A stretch of 64,000 nt of DNA, from assembly GCF_012911865.1 (NCBI RefSeq), contig NZ_JAAXYH010000013.1:46732-110731 (forward strand). Direction: 5' to 3'. Made by a program: the position numbers and the translations under genes. The DNA is from Shewanella salipaludis. Lineage in GTDB: Bacteria; Pseudomonadota; Gammaproteobacteria; Enterobacterales; Shewanellaceae. The notes under the pieces were generated by a model, which searched no databases, was not told the origin of the DNA, and was given only the letters and a program-made list of their open reading frames with translations. Positions 61,519 to 64,000 of the stretch are shown here, one piece after another. Positions within the stretch are counted from its first letter, which is position 1, and every line of letters begins with the position of its first letter.

Positions 61519-62235
61519 ATGGTGCTAAATCGTAAATCAGACATAAATGAACTATTAGCTGAATCTTTTGATTTATTGCAACAAATCGAAAATGGCTATG
61601 CAGGAGCTAAAAATAGCGAAGAAATTATCCAGATAGCTAAACCCAAGGTAAAAAGTTGCCTTGAGCACCTTCGAAGCTGTCTTGATTACATTGCAACGGA
61701 TCTATCAAATATTACTAATTCGTCTAAAACGCCAAGAAATGTTCACTTTCCTTACGGTAAAGACAAAAAAATATTCACAAAAAGTTTAAATGCAAATCTC
61801 CCTGACCTTTCTAGTAATTACCGAGAAATCATTGAAAATATTCAGCCGCATATTTCTGGGGATAAATGGTTGCTTCATCTTTGTAAAACGGTAAATTTTA
61901 ATAAACATACTGAGCTACAACAGCAAGATCGAGTTAACAGTGACAATTCAACAACTACCGTTGGAAACCTCGTAAGAATGGAAGGTGGTGGGAATTTAAC
62001 TATTGGAAAAATATATGTAAACGGGGAACACAAAAACCCTAAAGGGCCATTAGTTTTAACCAAAGGTAAATCCATCAGAGACATTGTTAATGAAACTGGT
62101 CTCGATATACCTATCGAAAGAAAATACGAATGGGTTAAGTTTGTCCTTAAGGGGACAACATTAGATGTACGTGAACTATTAACGACATCCCATAGTGAAA
62201 TAACTAATTTAGTTTCAGAGATCTATAGTATATAA
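61519..62235 (+). CDS. Unknown protein in cassette-like unit
   Basis: The 238-residue protein has no domain I recognise. It starts with a helical region (about 1-70) rich in Lys, Ile and Glu, with a polar middle (NNxT-type, about 125-150) and a C-terminal part with the phrase GKSIRDIVNETGLDIP. It has no signal peptide or membrane segment. It is strongly AT-rich against its surroundings, which suggests transfer. AAGGAG lies just before ATG 61519 and GTG 61522; the latter has better spacing. An attC-like site follows 7 bases after the stop. Confidence 0.7.
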   Translation: MVLNRKSDINELLAESFDLLQQIENGYAGAKNSEEIIQIAKPKVKSCLEHLRSCLDYIATDLSNITNSSKTPRNVHFPYGKDKKIFTKSLNANLPDLSSNYREIIENIQPHISGDKWLLHLCKTVNFNKHTELQQQDRVNSDNSTTTVGNLVRMEGGGNLTIGKIYVNGEHKNPKGPLVLTKGKSIRDIVNETGLDIPIERKYEWVKFVLKGTTLDVRELLTTSHSEITNLVSEIYSI

Positions 62236-62242
62236 CCGGCTA

Positions 62243-62340
62243 CTAACAAGCTGTTAAACAAGGACAAAAAAACAGTTGGCTTTTGCTCCTTCGTCACTAA
62301 TTTTAGCCAACAATTTTTTGCCTGTTAACAGGACGTTGAT
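62243..62340 (+). other. attC-like recombination site B
   Basis: This site of about 98 bases has the Vibrio-like order: CTAACAAG, CTGTTAA, an imperfect stem with GTTGGCT pairing AGCCAAC, TTAACAG, then GACGTTGAT. CTGTTAA and TTAACAG are perfect complements. It is the best of the three attC candidates. Confidence 0.65.
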
Positions 62341-62410
62341 ATGACTCCCCCAAAAATTTACAACTGATGTCGATTTCGACATTTCTCGTACGACTATATA
62401 GAGGGCTAAG

Positions 62411-62436
62411 GGCTGGTCGATCAAGATCGACCGGCC
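62411..62436 (+). other. 12-bp hairpin in the leader of the cassette hydrolase
   Basis: An almost perfect 12-bp inverted repeat (GGCTGGTCGATC with GATCGACCGGCC, one G.T pair) with a two-base centre lies 38 bases before the next ATG. There is no T run. It may control translation or transcription of the cassette gene. Confidence 0.55.
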
Positions 62437-62473
62437 TTGTCATCCTTGTATATTCTTTCGAGAGGATTTCACA

Positions 62474-63370
62474 ATGAATAAAAGAATCGTCATGCAGCTT
62501 CTGCATTTAACCACAACAGTAGCAATATTCACTTTCGGGGGCGTTGCGCCAACAGCAGCACAGAATGCGGAGCAATTAGCAATGAATCAGAACCAACAAG
62601 CAGTCCAGACAGGCTACGCTCCTATCAACGGTCTGCGCATTTACTTCGAGATCCATGGCATCAAGAACCCAGCGCAGCCGCCTCTGGTGCTGCTACACGG
62701 CGGTGGCGACACAATCACTACGTCGTTTGGTCACATCTTGCCAGAACTATCCCGTTCCCGGCAGATCATTGCGTTCGAACAGCAGGGCTATGGACACACC
62801 GCAGACATCATCGAACGGCCATTCAGCTTCGAGCAGTCGGCCGACGACACTGCCGCACTCTTGGACTACCTGCATATTGAAAAAGCCGATCTATTCGGTT
62901 TCAGCAACGGGGGTACCATAGCTTTGCAGGTAGCGATTAGGCATCCAAAGGTCGTGCGCAAACTGGTATTGGCCTCGACCCTTCTCAAGCGCGATGGCGC
63001 GTATCCGTGGCTCTGGGACGCGATGGCTAATGCCAAGTTAGAAAACATGCCACAGGAGCTGCAAGAAGAATATCTCAAGGTTGCGCCTCACCCAGAGAAT
63101 CTACGACTATTTCACGACAAGGCCGCGCGACGCGTGCTGGAATTCAAGGATATTCCAACTGATGCGATCCGCAGCGTTTCCGCGCCGACGCTGGTTGTTG
63201 TCGGCGACGCCGACGTCATACGCCCGGAACACGCCGTAGAAACATTCCGGCTCTTCCAACACGCTCAGCTCGCCGTGCTTCCCGATACAGATCACATGCA
63301 AGTGACGACGCGGGTCGATTGGTTGGTGCCGATGATCAGTGGGTTTCTGCAAGCACCGACGGCAAAGTAA
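62474..63370 (+). CDS. Exported alpha/beta hydrolase in cassette-like unit
   Basis: The 298-residue protein has a signal peptide of about 29 residues ending APTAAQ. Its alpha/beta-hydrolase core has oxyanion loop LLHGGGD, nucleophile elbow GFSNGG, Asp in VVGDADVIRPEH and His in PDTDHMQ, a full triad. The substrate is unknown. GC content is much higher than in the preceding cassette, so the units came from different sources. AGAGGA lies 7 bases upstream of ATG 62474. An attC-like site follows. Confidence 0.85.
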   Translation: MNKRIVMQLLHLTTTVAIFTFGGVAPTAAQNAEQLAMNQNQQAVQTGYAPINGLRIYFEIHGIKNPAQPPLVLLHGGGDTITTSFGHILPELSRSRQIIAFEQQGYGHTADIIERPFSFEQSADDTAALLDYLHIEKADLFGFSNGGTIALQVAIRHPKVVRKLVLASTLLKRDGAYPWLWDAMANAKLENMPQELQEEYLKVAPHPENLRLFHDKAARRVLEFKDIPTDAIRSVSAPTLVVVGDADVIRPEHAVETFRLFQHAQLAVLPDTDHMQVTTRVDWLVPMISGFLQAPTAK

Positions 63371-63410
63371 CGGAGGCCTTTCAGTTTTGCTTTACATAGG
63401 GCCAGAAGAT

Positions 63411-63482
63411 GCCTAACAGAGCGCTGCTGTCGGACAAATTTTCCGCTGCGCTTCAAATTCGCCGCAGAGCGCAGCGTTATAC
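63411..63482 (+). other. attC-like recombination site C
   Basis: The 72-base site opens with GCCTAAC and closes with GTTATAC. CGCTG near the left pairs with CAGCG near the right, and the centre has CGGACAAATTT pairing imperfectly with AAATTCGCCG. The size and layout fit a short integron attC. Confidence 0.6.
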
Positions 63483-63830
63483 GGTACCGCACGAATGGCC
63501 GTTTTTGACCCAAGGCGTACGTTGTCTGCCATTGATGCTGGAGGTTCAAACAACGACGAACCGCAATAGCTACGATAGGTAATCATGGAGTCAGTATGAC
63601 TTCAATAAGTGTCGGATCTCGAATGAATGGCTAGAATTGTCAGCAGGTTTCAGGAACGACCTTCCGCACTGCTACCCCAGTGAGACGCCGTGAATATGTC
63701 CCTATAGGCTCGACGGCGACAAAATGCTTCCATGCATAAAGGCCAGTTCGCCCTCCATGGCTCTCGTTCGCAGCATATCACTATGCGATGCTCACCCTGT
63801 CGCCAACGCTCACTGGTGCAACAGTGCTTA
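63483..63830 (-). repeat. Inverted copy of the dispersed repeat
   Basis: No gene is called here. It carries the exact 24-base match to 60202-60225 (at 63685-63708) and an inverted 14-base match to the 60.58 kb segment. The region probably belongs to the same degenerate repeat family, now lying against the IS110-type left end. Confidence 0.6.
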
Positions 63831-63883
63831 TGTCTGTGCTCCAGTTTGGTATCGGGACGGCAGTAAGTTATGCCTGATGAGAT

Positions 63884-63950
63884 GGTCACCTCGGTCTCGG
63901 CATCGCAATGTGCCATGATTTAGGTGCAAAAAATCTGACTCGAGGTGACC
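63884..63950 (+). promoter_or_regulatory. Inverted repeat covering the transposase ribosome-binding site
   Basis: GGTCACCTCG (63884-63893) is perfectly complementary to CGAGGTGACC (63941-63950), which contains the GAGGTGA ribosome-binding site of the next gene. G.T pairs can extend the stem on both sides. Transcripts entering from outside would fold and block translation. Confidence 0.6.
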
Positions 63951-63953
63951 GTT

Positions 63954-64000
63954 ATGAACTATAAACTCATCAGCATCGATCTGGCAAAAACTGTCTTCCA
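63954..64000 (+). CDS. IS110-family transposase (3' end outside window)
   Basis: Only 15 codons are visible, reading MNYKLISIDLAKTVF. IDLAK is the typical start of IS110/IS1111 transposases, where the Asp is the first residue of the DEDD catalytic set. GAGGTGA is 6 bases upstream. Group (IS110 or IS1111) cannot be told from this fragment. Confidence 0.75.
   Translation, partial: MNYKLISIDLAKTVF

Larger units (their letters stand above)
63830..64000 (+). mobile_element. Left end of an IS110-type element (partial)
   Basis: The left boundary is not defined. It must lie between the end of the dispersed repeat (about 63830 or earlier) and the transposase start, so the leader is at most about 120-245 bases. 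In the IS110 group this non-coding end encodes the bridge RNA. Confidence 0.55.

Noticed and set aside
63650..63916. Small gene of 88 codons on the minus strand
   Set aside because: Cys/Trp/Arg-rich and homologous to the repeat at 60.2-60.8 kb; it also overlaps the leader of the IS110-type element.

Overview
This window is a stretch of a gammaproteobacterial chromosome, most probably Shewanella. The evidence is gene order (ftsH-folP-glmM-tpiA-secG-tRNA-rimP-nusA-infB-rbfA-truB-rpsO-pnp-nlpI; prfC; a tatD-type nuclease, nupC, tsx and deoCABD; serB and radA) and protein sequences, such as PNPase and RimP, that match the Shewanella type as I remember it. I could not run a database search, so the genus is an inference. 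Of the genes cut by a window edge, ftsH enters from the left and an IS110-type transposase leaves on the right.

Layout. 0-20 kb is a conserved block for division/proteolysis, folate, cell-wall precursor, glycolysis, translation and RNA decay, interrupted only by one GGDEF-EAL gene. 20-28 kb is a nucleoside uptake and salvage block: outer-membrane channel (tsx), inner-membrane carrier (nupC), then deoC, deoA, deoB and deoD. 28-37 kb holds smp/serB (divergent), an alpha/beta hydrolase, radA flanked by two PilZ genes, and a purine-type permease. 37-48 kb is an envelope and signalling block: a fused OlsF-like acyltransferase, an LpxH-like phosphatase, a YjiH membrane protein, a PAS chemoreceptor, an HDOD protein, a degenerate GGDEF-EAL protein, a thioesterase and a solute-binding protein. 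48-54 kb is a TetR-controlled RND efflux pump with no outer-membrane factor gene beside it. 54-60 kb has an HPP membrane protein, a small beta-barrel, a NYN-domain protein, and holC-valS. 60-64 kb is accessory DNA: degenerate dispersed repeats in opposite orientation, three gene-cassette-like units each followed by an attC-like site, and the left end of an IS110-type element.

The most unusual pattern is local tandem duplication. At four separate genes (rpsO, the large PilZ gene, yjiH and a small beta-barrel gene) the 3' end of the coding region, including the stop codon, is repeated just downstream: two more copies at rpsO, three more at the PilZ gene, one more at each of the others. Several intergenic gaps (35.6-35.9, 47.9-48.06 and 53.73-53.76 kb) also carry short tandem arrays. 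The second region worth checking is the 61.1-63.5 kb cassette cluster together with the IS110 left end, where a 10-bp inverted repeat can pair over the transposase ribosome-binding site.
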